Shown piece after piece: positions 13,710-24,762 of a DNA stretch of 64,000 nt. This DNA comes from Scenedesmus sp. ARA3 (Eukaryota > Chlorophyta > Chlorophyceae > Sphaeropleales > Scenedesmaceae). The stretch is from the NCBI GenBank assembly GCA_004335835.1, contig RWJK01001496.1, positions 89,001 through 153,000 of the forward strand. The letters are read 5' to 3'. The position numbers and the translations under genes were made by a program. Below the pieces are notes generated by a model. It was not told the origin of the DNA. It searched no databases and saw only the letters and a list, made by a program, of their open reading frames with translations. Every line of letters starts with the position of its first letter. The stretch's first letter is position 1.

Positions 13710-14815
13710 GAGCATGCCCCTCATGCTGGCGCTCACGTGGCAGCTTTGCACATGTGCTCTGCTCGTGATCACGAACCAACACTGTGCTGTGTCCAGAGTG
13801 TGATTGGCTCCCCATACTGTGCGTGCTCAAATTGCACACTGATTATCATGTTTGATGCTTCTGACAGCGGTATGCTGCACCTGGAACCTGTTGTCCACCT
13901 GCACGTGATTGCTGCACTTTGATTGCTGCGGTGCCCCTCATGCTGGCACCTTGCTTTGTTGCTGACGCATTGCTGTTTTGCTTCAATTGCACACGGAAAA
14001 CCATGTTTGAGTTGTTTCTCGCAGCAATATGCTGCACTTTGAGCTGCTGGATGTTCATCTGGCAGGCGCCCCTTGCATTGGCACGGCCTAAAGCAGTGCC
14101 GCGCCTGCAGGCGCGCCTGCATGCTGCCTCTTCAACAGCCCCACTTCGACTGCTGTTGTGCCCCTCATGCAGGCACATTGATGTGTTGCTCAAATTGCAC
14201 ACCGGATGTTATGTTTGAGTTGTTTCTCGCAGCAAACTGCTGCACTTTGAGCCGCCGGATGTTCGTCTGGCAAGCGCCCCTTGCATTGGCACGGCCTAAA
14301 GCAGTTCCGTGTCTGCAAGCGCGCCTGCCTGTTGCCTCTTGAATAGCTGCACGTTTGCTGCTGTCGTGCCCCTCATGCTGGCACATTTTTGTTTTGCTGG
14401 CACACTGCTGTGTGCAAAAATCGGACACCAAGCACTCATTTTTGAGTTGTTTCTAGCAGCAATACGCTGCACCCTGAACCACTGGATGCACACTGTGCTG
14501 GCAGCTGGCAGGTGTCTCTTGCATTGCACAGTCTCAAGCAGTGCCGTGCCTGCGAGCGCGCCTGCCCATCGCCTCTGGTAAAACTGCACGTTTGCTGCTG
14601 TCGTGCCCCTCATGCTGGCACATTCTCGTTCTCTGGCACATTGCTCTGTGCTCAAACCGCACACCATACATCATGTTTGAGTTGTTACTGCACAGCTGGC
14701 AGGCGCCCCTTGCATTGGCACGGTCTCAAGCAGTGCCCCGCCTGCAAAGCGCGCCTGCCCGCTGCCTCTTGACTAGCTGCACCTGTACTGCTGTTGTGCC
14801 CCTCATGCTGGCACT
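13710..14815 (+). repeat. Tandem repeat array, unit about 190-235 bp, about five copies
   Basis: The landmark tgcccctcatgctggc (or a close variant) recurs at about 13714, 13932, 14159, 14367, 14604 and 14797, so the spacing is about 193-237 bp. Each unit also carries the phrases cgccccttgcattggcacgg and gtttgagttgtttct. Open frames seen across the array are by-products of the repeat and carry stops in some copies. No transposase or LTR signature was seen. Confidence 0.8.
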
Positions 14816-15893
14816 TTCTTCACACTTTTGCTATGAAAGACTGCTTGAAAGCTGCTTCAGCAGCTACAGAACTGTGAGACTGGCTAGGCGTCCATCATGG
14901 TGCTGTCATTGCTTCTGCTCGACGGAACGCCGCATGCCTATGAGGGCACTGCACAAGTTCAGGAACTTGTTGCCTGAGCTTTACATTTTCACCTTTGTTT
15001 TGCCTCCCACCATTGCAATGATTGCATGTACCTACGCTGTACTGGCATGCAGTGCCATGTTGCCCCTGGCAGGTGAATGTGAGCTGCAGCTCAGCTGCTG
15101 GGATTGCAGCCTTGGGCTGCAGTACGTTTGGCATGAATCAAGCTGTTGCTGGCTGTGGACTATGGCATTGATGGTTTTTTATAGGTGGCCTGCTGGGCTG
15201 CTGACTGCAACGTTTGCAGCACTTTTTGTTGGGAGCTCACAATATGCTTCGTTGCACAATGTCACGAACATGAATCTGTGGTGTTTTGGTTATGGCCAGA
15301 ACCCTTGTCACAATGCCCTGCGCCTTTGCTTGGTGACCTGAGGCATGTTCGATTGTTTAGGAGCTGACGTGATGGCAACCTGCACAAAGTGCTGGGAGTG
15401 GCATAGATGTTGTGCAAACCTTGTAACAACAGCGGTGCTGATGGCCTGCTATGGCCAAAATTTTGTACGGCCCGTACTGCTGCGAGCCATTGCTCAACAT
15501 GAAGATGCATGAATGTTGAGCTGCAGTCTCAGACTTGCTGTTACACTGGGAGCAGCCACTCAGCGTACACACTGCACGCATCCAAATGTTACCAAAACTT
15601 TTCCAACAGAAGTAAGCAGAGGTTCTTGTTGGATAGCCTCGCCGCGACAGCTTTTCCTAGAAAGTGCTCTAAGCACTTTGCTGAAGCAGCATGACGTAAA
15701 ACGCGCCGCAACCAACCACGCAACCAGCAGGCCTAACACCCAATCCACCGGATGCAACACACCCGTGGCAGCGCCTCAGGTGCATTATGCACAGACACAA
15801 GGCGCGCAGCTGTGCATTTACCACGGTCCTTGGGGATCCTGGAATGCGTCCTTTCAAAAGTGAATTCAAACAAAGCAGCAGACCTAGGCATCA
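14816..15893. other. Intergenic stretch between convergent genes
   Basis: No exon could be supported. The plus strand is GT-rich up to roughly 15,480, then becomes CA-rich toward 15,893. The change separates the 3' side of the plus-strand mosaic gene from the 3' side of the minus-strand GST-like gene. Confidence 0.5.
15541..15545 (-). promoter_or_regulatory. Possible polyadenylation signal (TGTAA) of the GST-like gene
   Basis: The minus strand reads TGTAA about 350 bp after the stop codon at 15894-15896. TGTAA is the usual green-algal polyadenylation motif. A five-base match is weak by itself. Confidence 0.3.
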
Positions 15894-18115
15894 TTACAGT
15901 TTGCTGGCCTGGGGGCTGCTCCAGTGCCCAGTCGCTGCAGTGTCTTCCTGGGCCCTCATGCCAGGTGCAGCAACTGGTCTAAGCATGATCCGGTTGCTGA
16001 TGCGTACCAGCTGCCCACACTCCTCCACACAACGCACCAACTCCTCGAACACAGCAACCGCATCCACCTGGCCCACAGCTGCTGCTACGGGTTGCGTTGC
16101 TGGCATCACGGCTGCTACCATTGCCTTGCAGGCCTTCCCTCCTGCAGCACTGCTGATGCTGCTGCCAACAGCCGCTGCTGCTTTGTTGTTGGTTGCTTCA
16201 TCGCCACAGCAGCTGCCGCTTCCTGCTGCAGCTGCTGCTGCTGCTGCTGCTGCTGCTTGTTCGCCTGCACCAACAGCCCTCAGCAGCTGCTGCACCGCCG
16301 CCCTGCCAGTTTCATTCAAGCCCTTGTACCAGCACACAATCTCAGCAGCCCTCCAGGCAACATATGATGATGATGCCCTGCTGCCTGAGAAGGCCACAGC
16401 ACCTGTGCAGGGGTCAAACAGCTGGAAGCTGTGCATGCCAAGGCTGCGCGGCAGCAGCAACCAGCCAGGCGGCGGCTGCACTCGTGGCCGGCTTCTCGCA
16501 CCAGGCGGCTGTTGCTGCTGCGCGTTTGCCTGTGGCTGCTGCCTGTGAGATGACGCCTGCTGCTGCTGCTGCCCTGCCCACTGCTTCAGCAGCTGGAATG
16601 TGCTGATGATGATCGGCATCTGCTCAAGGAACATGTGGTGCAGTAGCGGCAACAGCGTGTGCGGCACGCAGTCCCCAGGCAGAAAGCCGCTGCATCCGTC
16701 ATTGCTGCTGCTGCTGCCGCCGCGTGAACCGCCTGCAGCTCCGATCTCTTCGCTGCTTGATGCTGCTCCTTTCTCCCGTTGCCGCTGCTGATTCTGCTGC
16801 TGGCTTTGCCTCACCACGTGTAGCTGTCCCTGTGCCGGCTGCTGCGGGTGCTGTGGCTGCAGTGCCACAATGGGGTCGCTGCCAGCTGGCTGGCTGGTGG
16901 CTGTGATGCTGCAGGCGCGCTCGATGTAGTCTGCTACAAGGGGCGCAGTGCACTTGATGAGGTAGCCTGGCAGGGGGTCAATGTAGAGGTCTGCACAGCA
17001 GGAAGCGGCAGCAGGGCACTTTTGATTTGACGAGTCTGCAGCATGCATTTGCTCAGGTGCGTGCCTCATGCAGGGGATCTGATGCTAACGGCAGGACTGC
17101 AAGCTGTTAGGTTGGCAGTCGTGGTATTCGGGGCAGTGCGCAAGCACAAGCATCAAGGGCGTGGCGTAGAGTGTGGCAGCAGAGCAGAATCATGCATGCG
17201 GCGCGCAGGGGGGCTGTAGGTCAAAAGCGATGTGCTGCCACCAACCTGCACAGGGTACATGTGCTGCTCATCCAATTGCATCTGGCGCTACAGCCCAAGC
17301 AACAACACATCTTTGCTACTTCAACTCACGTGCATACAGTGGTCCCATGAGCCCAAAGTCGGCAATGCATGGGCTGCTGCTGCTCAGCAGGTATGGCAGC
17401 TGCTGCAGGTGCTGCTGCAGCACTGCCAGCTGCCAGCGGAAGCGGCCCTCAATGGCTGCCTGCGAGCTTGCGCAGATGCCCAGGGCAGGCAGCATGCCAG
17501 AGAAGTGGCTGGCCACCTTGCGGCCCACTGCCAGCTGCTGCGGGTAGGGCAGATCTGGCCGGCTGGTCTTGCCTGCGAGATGGAGCGCAGTGCGGCGGGG
17601 CAGCAGGGGCAGCACGGGCAGAGGCAGTGCAGTAGGCATTGGTGGGAGTGACGGCAGCGGCCAGCCTTTGATGGCCTTCGGAGCGTGCTGCTGCTGTAGT
17701 GTGACGAATCTGCATGCCAGGAGTGCAGTGGCTGAACCGTGGACGTGTGGGTGCACAGCTGCTGGCCTTTTTCTGCACCAACTAAACGCAGCCAGCTCTG
17801 TGTGACGTGCCTGTCCCAGCTGGCTTGGCTTGCACCATATCCCTGGGTCTGTTGCTCACCAAACTGGTAGTGCATGTAAGTGGCGTGCTCAGGGTAGCTC
17901 CACCTGAAGTGCATTGCTGGCAGCAGCAGGTGCTCATCGCCATACAGCTCCAGCAGCAATGCTGCCAGCCGCTGCTGCTGTGATGTGGGCACCACTGGGT
18001 GTGCTGTGAAGGCCTGCTCCAATTGCAGAATGATGGCATGACTGTCCTGCAGTACAACTGTTGCTGCCTTGCTTGCGTGCCTGCCGTCCTCGTGCGGGGG
18101 CTCCTGGTCTAAGCG

Positions 18116-18162
<47 letters not shown>

Positions 18163-18340
18163 CAGTGCCGTCTGGGCAAACGAGCATCGGGATGAAAGCT
18201 ACACCGGTCCTCGGAAGGATGACTGTCTTGTAAACCTCCTGGCTGGCTACGATCTCTTCGAAACGTATGCCTTTGTATCGCAGGTAGGCCCGTAGCTTTC
18301 CCGTGTACAGACTGTGCTGGCTACCAATGAGAACATACAT
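15894..18340 (-). CDS. Glutathione S-transferase-like protein with C-terminal SKL
   Basis: Three exons in agreeing phase 1: 18340-17860, 17572-17330 and 16990-15894, giving 606 residues. The open frame continues upstream without an ATG, and family logic favours M at 18340 (MYVLIGSQHSLYTGKLRAYL). Residues 1-110 form a thioredoxin-like GST N-domain, with a cis-Pro region (GVAFIPMLV) and the glutathione-binding type motif LQDSHAI near 97-103. The helical C-domain has ELYGDEHLLLPAMHFRW (131-147) and IADFGLMGPLYAHLYIDPLPG around the last junction. The last exon continues the family C-terminus (PRSLGMHSFQLFD) but is swollen by Gln, Ala and Ser tracts; a Ser14 run sits at 61-74. The final residues are ASKL followed by TAA, a canonical type 1 peroxisomal targeting signal. 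A peroxisomal glutathione-dependent or redox role is inferred. The substrate is unknown. Confidence 0.8.
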
Positions 18341-19629
18341 AGCTAGTACACGGCAGTGTTTCAGATGTGAAGGAACGCAAGGCAGCTTACTGCCCACAAG
18401 CAGAATGCTGCAGTCTGCAGCCAAACTTTGGATAAGAAATTCTTCAAGCACGCAGTTGTAGGTGGAAAAGTGGAATGCTTTGGGTAAAGGCGATGCAGAT
18501 GGGTGACTTTAGTGACGCACGTCGACCAGCAAGCGTGCACACGTGTGCCTGTGGTGGTAAACCGAGACAAACTGCTCGGGGATTAACGAGAGTGGTTCTT
18601 GCCATCCACCCGCACCACCTCAACCCGATTGCACCTGTGAGAGCTCTTCGTCAAGATACGTGTGTGCAGCACAGCAGCTGCAGTTCTCACAGCTGTGCTG
18701 CTGCAGTTCAACAGCTGCTCAGCAAGCATGCGCTGGCACAGTGCAACAACTACTAACTGCTGCAGGCAGCTCTCATACAGCTGCATTTATTGGACGCATG
18801 ATCAGCTTAACAGCATCTGCTGTGTTCTGGGCTTGTGCGGCACAGCTGAATACACCCGAATACACTGGTGATGCATGCTCCGCAAGCTTAACGCCCTCTT
18901 GCAGGCTTGAGAATGCTTAGCTTTGTAAAACAGTTGACGGGCACCGGCCTTCTGCGACAGCAATTGTGATAAGCTGGCAAAGTGCTGCGTGCATGTGCCA
19001 CATGCGCTGAACAGCATGTGGCGCCCATGTGGTCATATGGCTGTTGTTGCTGGTGTACAGCCTGCACACTTGAAATGTGACACTGCTCACCAACACACGC
19101 TTTTGAAAACAGGCATGTGTGGATCGATGCCAGTCCCGTGGTTGATCTGCTGGTGACCCAACGACAGTGGCGTGCTCGTCCAGAGTTTATTGGTGCGCTG
19201 CCCCAAGGCAACTTTCGTCATGTCATATTATTTTTCAGAAGTTGACGCATAGCTTTAAAATCCACAGAGAAAGAGAGGGTCAAGCCTTGCAGCGTTGTCA
19301 CCCTGTTGTGTTCTTTCCCGTGTCGCCCGCTCGTCAATGCTCCTCCACCGGACTGCTGCACACAAGTAAGCTGACGTGGTCTTTTTACTCACACTGTTGA
19401 CCGTCAGATCGAGGCATGCAGGTTGACAGGCGCAACATGTGCACAACGCTGCAGTCATTCTGCTGTTCATCAAGGCTGTGTACACTGATCAAATGAAGTT
19501 TTGTTGATACTGAATTAGTGTCAATAGGCCTTCGTGGCCTGGAAGTGCAGCGCACTAGTGCTCGCTGCGCTTGCTGAACTCTTTGTATTTGCAGCTTGTG
19601 CTGGGCATCTTTTCTCTGTTGTCTAGCGC
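18341..19629. promoter_or_regulatory. Divergent intergenic region between GST-like and TKL kinase genes
   Basis: About 1.3 kb separates the minus-strand start at 18340 from the plus-strand start at 19630. No exon was found. It should hold both promoters. I cannot point to a specific core promoter element. Confidence 0.45.
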
Positions 19630-22600
19630 ATGAGCTATACAGATATGGAAGCCCAGCCAAGCAGTATTCTCCCCTTGATAGCCTTTCAGCATCACGTCGG
19701 TTCCCTGTTCATCCCCCCGGAGGAAATAGATTTTGTTTGCGAGTTGGGAGTTGGTGATCTCGCTGTAGTAGAGCATGGCCGCTGGAGGAGGGGCGCCAGC
19801 AGCACGCTGCCGGTTGTCGTCAAGGGCTACAAACCTTTCGTGGTCGGATCGCCCCAGGACTTCCGAGAGTTGCTCCTGGAGGCCAGCAAGCTGCATCGAC
19901 TACGCCACGCGTGAGTGCGCCTGCAAGGCAGAGGGCAGCACCGTTCAGCTGGTGCAGGCAGCACTCTCTGCAGCAAAGCACTCGGAGCTGACAGCATAGC
20001 ACGGAGCCAGCCTTTGTACGTGAACTGGTTGGTTAGATATGACAGCATTGCAGTGCTCTGGTTGGTTAGATATGACAGCATTGCAGTGCTCTGCCAGCAG
20101 TGTACACCTGTAGGACGCAGAGCTCAGACATCTGGCGCTGCTGTTGCCAGTGCTGCTGTCAACTGCAGTTGACCTGGTCAGAGTGTGAAAGACATCTACT
20201 CATGAAATGCGCTGCTATTACTTGCGCTTTGATCTTGCAGGAACATCACGCACTTCCTGGGCTTGGGCTGCTTCTCTCATGGCAGCTTGGCAGAAGTGCG
20301 CGAGAGCATGTTCATGGTGGAGGCGTACGTGGGCACACGCAACCTGCGCAAGCTCATCGGGTGCGTCTTTGAACAAGCAGCAGTAACGAGCAGCAGCAGC
20401 AGCAGCACTATTGATGAAAAGTCGGCAGACAAGCCCCAGCAGCACAGACAGCTGACTTGTGTGTATGCTGTGCAGCAGGCATCCGCAGCTCCAACCACTG
20501 CAGGGGCTGTTGCCAACCCTGTCCAATCTCACAGCCCAGCACTCAGCACGCGCTGCAGCATTGCATGGCGCGCTGGCAGCAGGCAGCACTGCCTTTACGC
20601 ATCATCAATAGTAACACCAGATCCTTGTCCTTCGTGTAGACTGACGCAGCATGCGGCTCGTGCTGCCAACGCTACTGCCAAACGTGTGCATCTTGGTCGT
20701 GCAGGGAGCAGATGCGCTGCCGGCTGAAGAACCTGTACAGCATGAAGGCAGCGCTGCGCTGGGCTGCAGAGGCGGCCTCTGCGCTGGCTGCACTGCACGA
20801 GCAGCAGCCTCCATACATCCACGGCGACGTCAAGGCAGACAATGTTTTCCTAACAGACGGCGCAAACCTGGAGCGCGCAGTGGCAAAGCTGGGCGACCTG
20901 AAGCCGCACAGGTGCGCTTGCAGGAACCCTTCACTAGGAAACTTGGCAGGAAACGTGCGCTTGCAGGAAACCTTCACTTGGAAACTTGCAGGAAACTTGC
21001 AGGATTGCACAGGAGCTGCAGCTATGACCAGTCAAATAGGAAACTTGCAGGAAGCTTGCAGGAGCTGCAGCTATTACCAGTCAGAGAGGTTTCGCTGTAG
21101 CTTGCTGCATGTCAGATGTCTGCGTAGCCGTTTCTCAGTGGCTTGACGGTGGCTTGATCCCTGGGCAGCAGCTGCATTGCGACAGCGTGATTCTATGCCA
21201 CACATGCGTGCTGCCCTGCTGCTGCAGGCATGTGTATGACCGGGAGCCCTCCATGCTGTCTCAGCACCAGGCGCACGTGGCAGCCAAGCAGGTGCGCCAG
21301 AGCAGCCTGGCACGCTTCACCCTGGAGCGCAGCAGCTGCAGCAGCAGTGGCTCAGCAGCAGCGTGGCCCAGCAGCGCCGCTGGTGGCAGCAGCTGCAGCA
21401 GCCTGGTCAGCGAAGCAGGGGACCACCACCACTCGCTGTGGCAGGGCCGCATGCAGCAGCCACAGCAGCAGCAGCAGCAGCAGCCTGAGCGGTGCAAGAG
21501 CCTGCAGTTGCCGCAGCAGCCGCAGCAGGAGCAGGCGTGGGATGTGCTGTGCAAGGAGCGTGCACACAGCCTGCCCATGCCGATTGGTGCTTCCCACAGC
21601 ACCAATAGCAACAGCAGGTTGCAGAGCGCCGGCAGCTGCCCAGCAGTGTGGGAGCCTGCCAGCATGCTGGATGCCGACGCTACCTGCTGCGCTGCCAGCC
21701 CACGCAGCAGCAGCTGCAGCAGGGCAGACGCCCTTGGCTTGCGCAGCAGCAGCCTTGGCAGCGCTGGTGAGGTGCATGGCTGTGATGCTGCTGGTGGCGT
21801 GTTTGCCACCTCACGCAGCTTGCCACTGTCTTCCTGCTTGAGCGCAAGCGAGCTGGAGAGCACGGCAGCAGCCAAGGCAGCAGCAGAGGCAGCAGCAGCT
21901 AGCAGTTGCGATGCAGCGGCAGCAGCTGGCAGCGGCGAGGTTGCTGCTGGCAGGCGGCGCAACAGGGCAGTATGCCTGAGCGACAGCGCGAGCAGCACCA
22001 CGAGCGCTAGCAGCGGCAGTGTGCGTGTGAAGCCTGCAGGAAACTTGGCCAGCCTTGCAACAGCAGAGGATGAGGATGATGAGGATGAGCAGCAGCTGAG
22101 CCCCAGCATGCGGCGGCTGTTGCGTGAGGCAGCAGCAGCAGATGAGCTGGGCAGCAGCAGCAGCGGCGGCAGCAGCCCACTGGCTCCCCAGGAGGACCGA
22201 CAGCACCAGCAGCAGATGCTGCAGGGCCAGGGCAGCGGCAGCAGCAGCTTGATGCACGACGACATCTGGGATTGCTCCGCGCATGGCAGCTTCAGGGCTG
22301 TTTCTTTAAGCCACAAGTCAAAGTCAGTGCCTGGGGCCATGCCGGACATCCAGGATGAGCAGCTGCAGCAGCAGCCTGGCATGCACCTGACGTCCGCACA
22401 CTCAGCGCCCGCAAACATCGGTGCTGGCGCGCTGCTAAATGACAGCAAGGTGCACCATGGCAAGCTGATGATGCCGCTGTCAGCGCCCTCAGCAGCACAG
22501 GGCGAGTCCCTGCAGCAGCTCGCAAAGCAGCAGCCAGCGATGTTCAGCCAGCAGCTGTTGCACGCCAAGCAGCAGCAGCAGCAGCAGGCGGCTGCAGTGC

Positions 22601-22945
22601 AGGCCGGCAGCAGCGTGTGCTATGGCTGGGAGCTATCACCTAGTGGGGCTGCCAGCCCCTGCGGCGCAGTGCACAGCACCATGCTGGACCTGTTTGCTGA
22701 CATGGCAGAAGAGGAGGTGCTGCTGTGCAGGTGAGGGGACTGCCCGCTGCGTTGTTGCGTTGCTGCAGACCTTGTGCTTTTCAGCAGCGAGCTCGGCTAT
22801 GCACCTGCTGTGTGGTGTGTGGCGCTGTGCTGCTGCCCTTGCTGCAGCTGCTGATAGTACCGTCTGGTGCCTGCAGCATGTGCTGGCAGCTGGTAGTGCC
22901 TTGGTCTTGTCCTGCTGTGACTGAGCCTGTGTATCTGTGCATGAC

Positions 22946-22977
<32 letters not shown>

Positions 22978-24762
22978 TCTCCACCCGGCAGGCGCCCAAG
23001 GGACCAATACACGTTGTCACCAGGCAGCATGGTGCAGCATCGGCTGCAGGCAGCTGGCTCGCCCAGCAGTGCCCTGCAGCTCATCAAGGCAGCACAGCAG
23101 CAACAGCAGCAGCAGCAGCAGTCTTGGGAGCTTGCTTTCAGCAGTGTGAGCAGCTGCCCTGCTGCTGTCTGCGGCAGCGTAGGGCAGCCTGGGCTAGAGC
23201 GCACTGGCAGCTTGAGGGGCGGCGCACCATCTGCCATTGAGTCAAAGCAGCACGGCAGCAACAGCGCATTTGCAGCGTTGACCGCCATTGACTGCATTCG
23301 GGAGGAGACTAGCAGTATTGCTACAGACAGCGTGATGGGCAGCTGTCCTGCAAGCAGGGAGAGCACTGCACACGGAGGGGTGCACTACTATGGTGATACG
23401 CCATACAGCAGCAAGGACCAGCTGCAGGGTGGGATGAAGGCTGGGCTGTCAGCCGGCGCTCTACTTCCGCTGCGCAGCATCGGCAGCAACAGCGGCAGCG
23501 GCGACAGCATCTCTGATGCGTTCGCAGCCGCAGCTGCTGCCGTGGCAGAGGAGCAGCAGCAGCAGGAGCAGCTGGAGGGTCTGGACAGCAGCTGCAAGCG
23601 CAGCAGCAGCTTGAAGAGCAGCGGCTCTCTTGCTGATCAAGTTGCAGCTGCCGATGCTGCTGCTGCTGCTGCTGCTGCTGCCAGCCCTCTCAGCCCTCGC
23701 AGCTGCTTACACATCAGCGGCAAGGGTGCAGCGCAAGGGCTAGCTGGCGACGACAGCGCTGCTGCTGCCGCTGATGTGTCAGTCGGGGGGCAGAAGCGGG
23801 TGCGGTTCACCGTGGAGCGGCCTGCCGGCACCACACCCAGCAGAGACTACTCGCTGCTGTATGCAGCGCCAGAGCTGCTGAGCGGGCAAAGGTGAGGCGC
23901 TGCCTGGCACTGCTGCGGCTTGTTTGTTTACACGGCAGTTGCAAGCAAATTGTCGCATTTGCGGCTTTGTAGACCAAAGGTCTACGACAGGAGCCTGCGG
24001 CTGTTGCCTGGCTTGTGGCAGCTTCAAGATGTGTTGTTCTGATGAGCGCCCTGCATCTTTACATGCGCTGAACAACATGCATTGAGCATGCGCATGTGCA
24101 TGCTGCACCACCTCGTCCTTGATCCTAATCATTGCCACGGCTGGCTAAGAATGCCTCTCCAGCTTACTGTGCCTGCCTGCCTGCCCCTGCCACTGCTGCC
24201 ACCTCACCCCCGCAGGCCTACTGAGAAGGTGGACGTGTTTGCCTTTGGCGTGGTGCTCTACGAGCTGCTGTCACGCAGCCTGCTCATCTCACACTGCGCG
24301 GCAGCCGTCGGCCACAACCGCAGCCGTCGCAGCCGCCACGGCAGCGGCGGCAGCCGCCACGGCGGCCGCCACAGCCCACACGCCAACGGCACAGCCGCCA
24401 CGCCATCTGCTGCTGCAGCTGCTGACCCTGCTGCTGCCCCTGCTGCCAGCCATGACTCATCCGGCGCACTTCCGGAGCAGCAGCTGCTGCTGGCGTACGC
24501 GCAGATGGTGGCTGGCGGCTACCGCCCGCCGTTCCCGGAGCACTTCCCGCCGGCCGTCGTGGATCTGATCGCCGGCTGCTGGGCTGCTGAGCCGCACCAG
24601 CGGCCGCGCATGTCTGACGTGCTGGCGCAGCTGCAGGCCTGGCGGCAGGACCGGCAGCTGCTGCAGTGCCTGGACAGTTATCTGGCAGGGCTGGCGGACC
24701 TGGGCTATGGCCCGGGCGGCATGGCAGGGCCGTCCTGCGGCTGCGGCTGCGTTATCAGCTAG
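19630..24762 (+). CDS. TKL-type protein kinase with giant activation-segment insertion and CaaX tail
   Basis: Six exons, all with phase-2 junctions: 19630-19910, 20241-20360, 20705-20911, 21228-22730, 22992-23891 and 24216-24762; 1185 residues. Kinase landmarks: Gly-rich loop LGVGDLAVV (about 39-47), catalytic Lys65 in VVVKGYKP, catalytic loop HGDVKADN (173-180, keeping D175, K177 and N180), then GDLK (197-200) where DFG is expected, so DFG reads DLK. The APE motif (YAAPELL, about residues 992-998) comes only after about 780 residues of Ser, Gln and Ala-rich sequence encoded by exons 4 and 5. The C-lobe is typical for TKL kinases: VDVFAFGVVLYELL and GCWAAEPHQRPRMSDVL. The protein ends CGCGCVIS, a CaaX box with Ser at X and extra cysteines upstream. 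It is likely membrane anchored. D175 is present, so activity is possible, but the altered DFG makes it uncertain. Confidence 0.8.
20025..20090 (+). repeat. 33-bp direct tandem repeat, 2 copies
   Basis: The phrase ctggttggttagatatgaca begins at 20025 and again at 20058. It lies in intron 1 of the TKL kinase gene. Confidence 0.85.
20912..21085 (+). repeat. Splice-donor-containing minisatellite in intron 3 of the TKL kinase
   Basis: The intron begins gtgcgcttgcaggaa at 20912, and the same 15 bases recur at 20955, followed by degenerate copies of gaaacttgcagga and of the phrase ggagctgcagctat to about 21,085. The true donor is therefore repeated 43 bp downstream. Confidence 0.75.
22947..22976 (+). 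repeat. CTG trinucleotide run next to a 3' splice site
   Basis: About nine CTG units end just upstream of the acceptor at 22989-22991 in intron 4 of the TKL kinase gene, where a pyrimidine tract is expected. Confidence 0.85.

Noticed and set aside
18341..18451. 37-codon N-terminal extension of the GST-like protein
   Set aside because: The extension begins with GTG, not ATG, and the family starts at about the Met at 18340.
21261..22568. Long minus-strand open frame over TKL kinase exon 4
   Set aside because: It is an antisense reading of a CAG-rich exon; its Cys, Ala and Leu-rich product has no domain, and the plus-strand frame fits kinase splicing.
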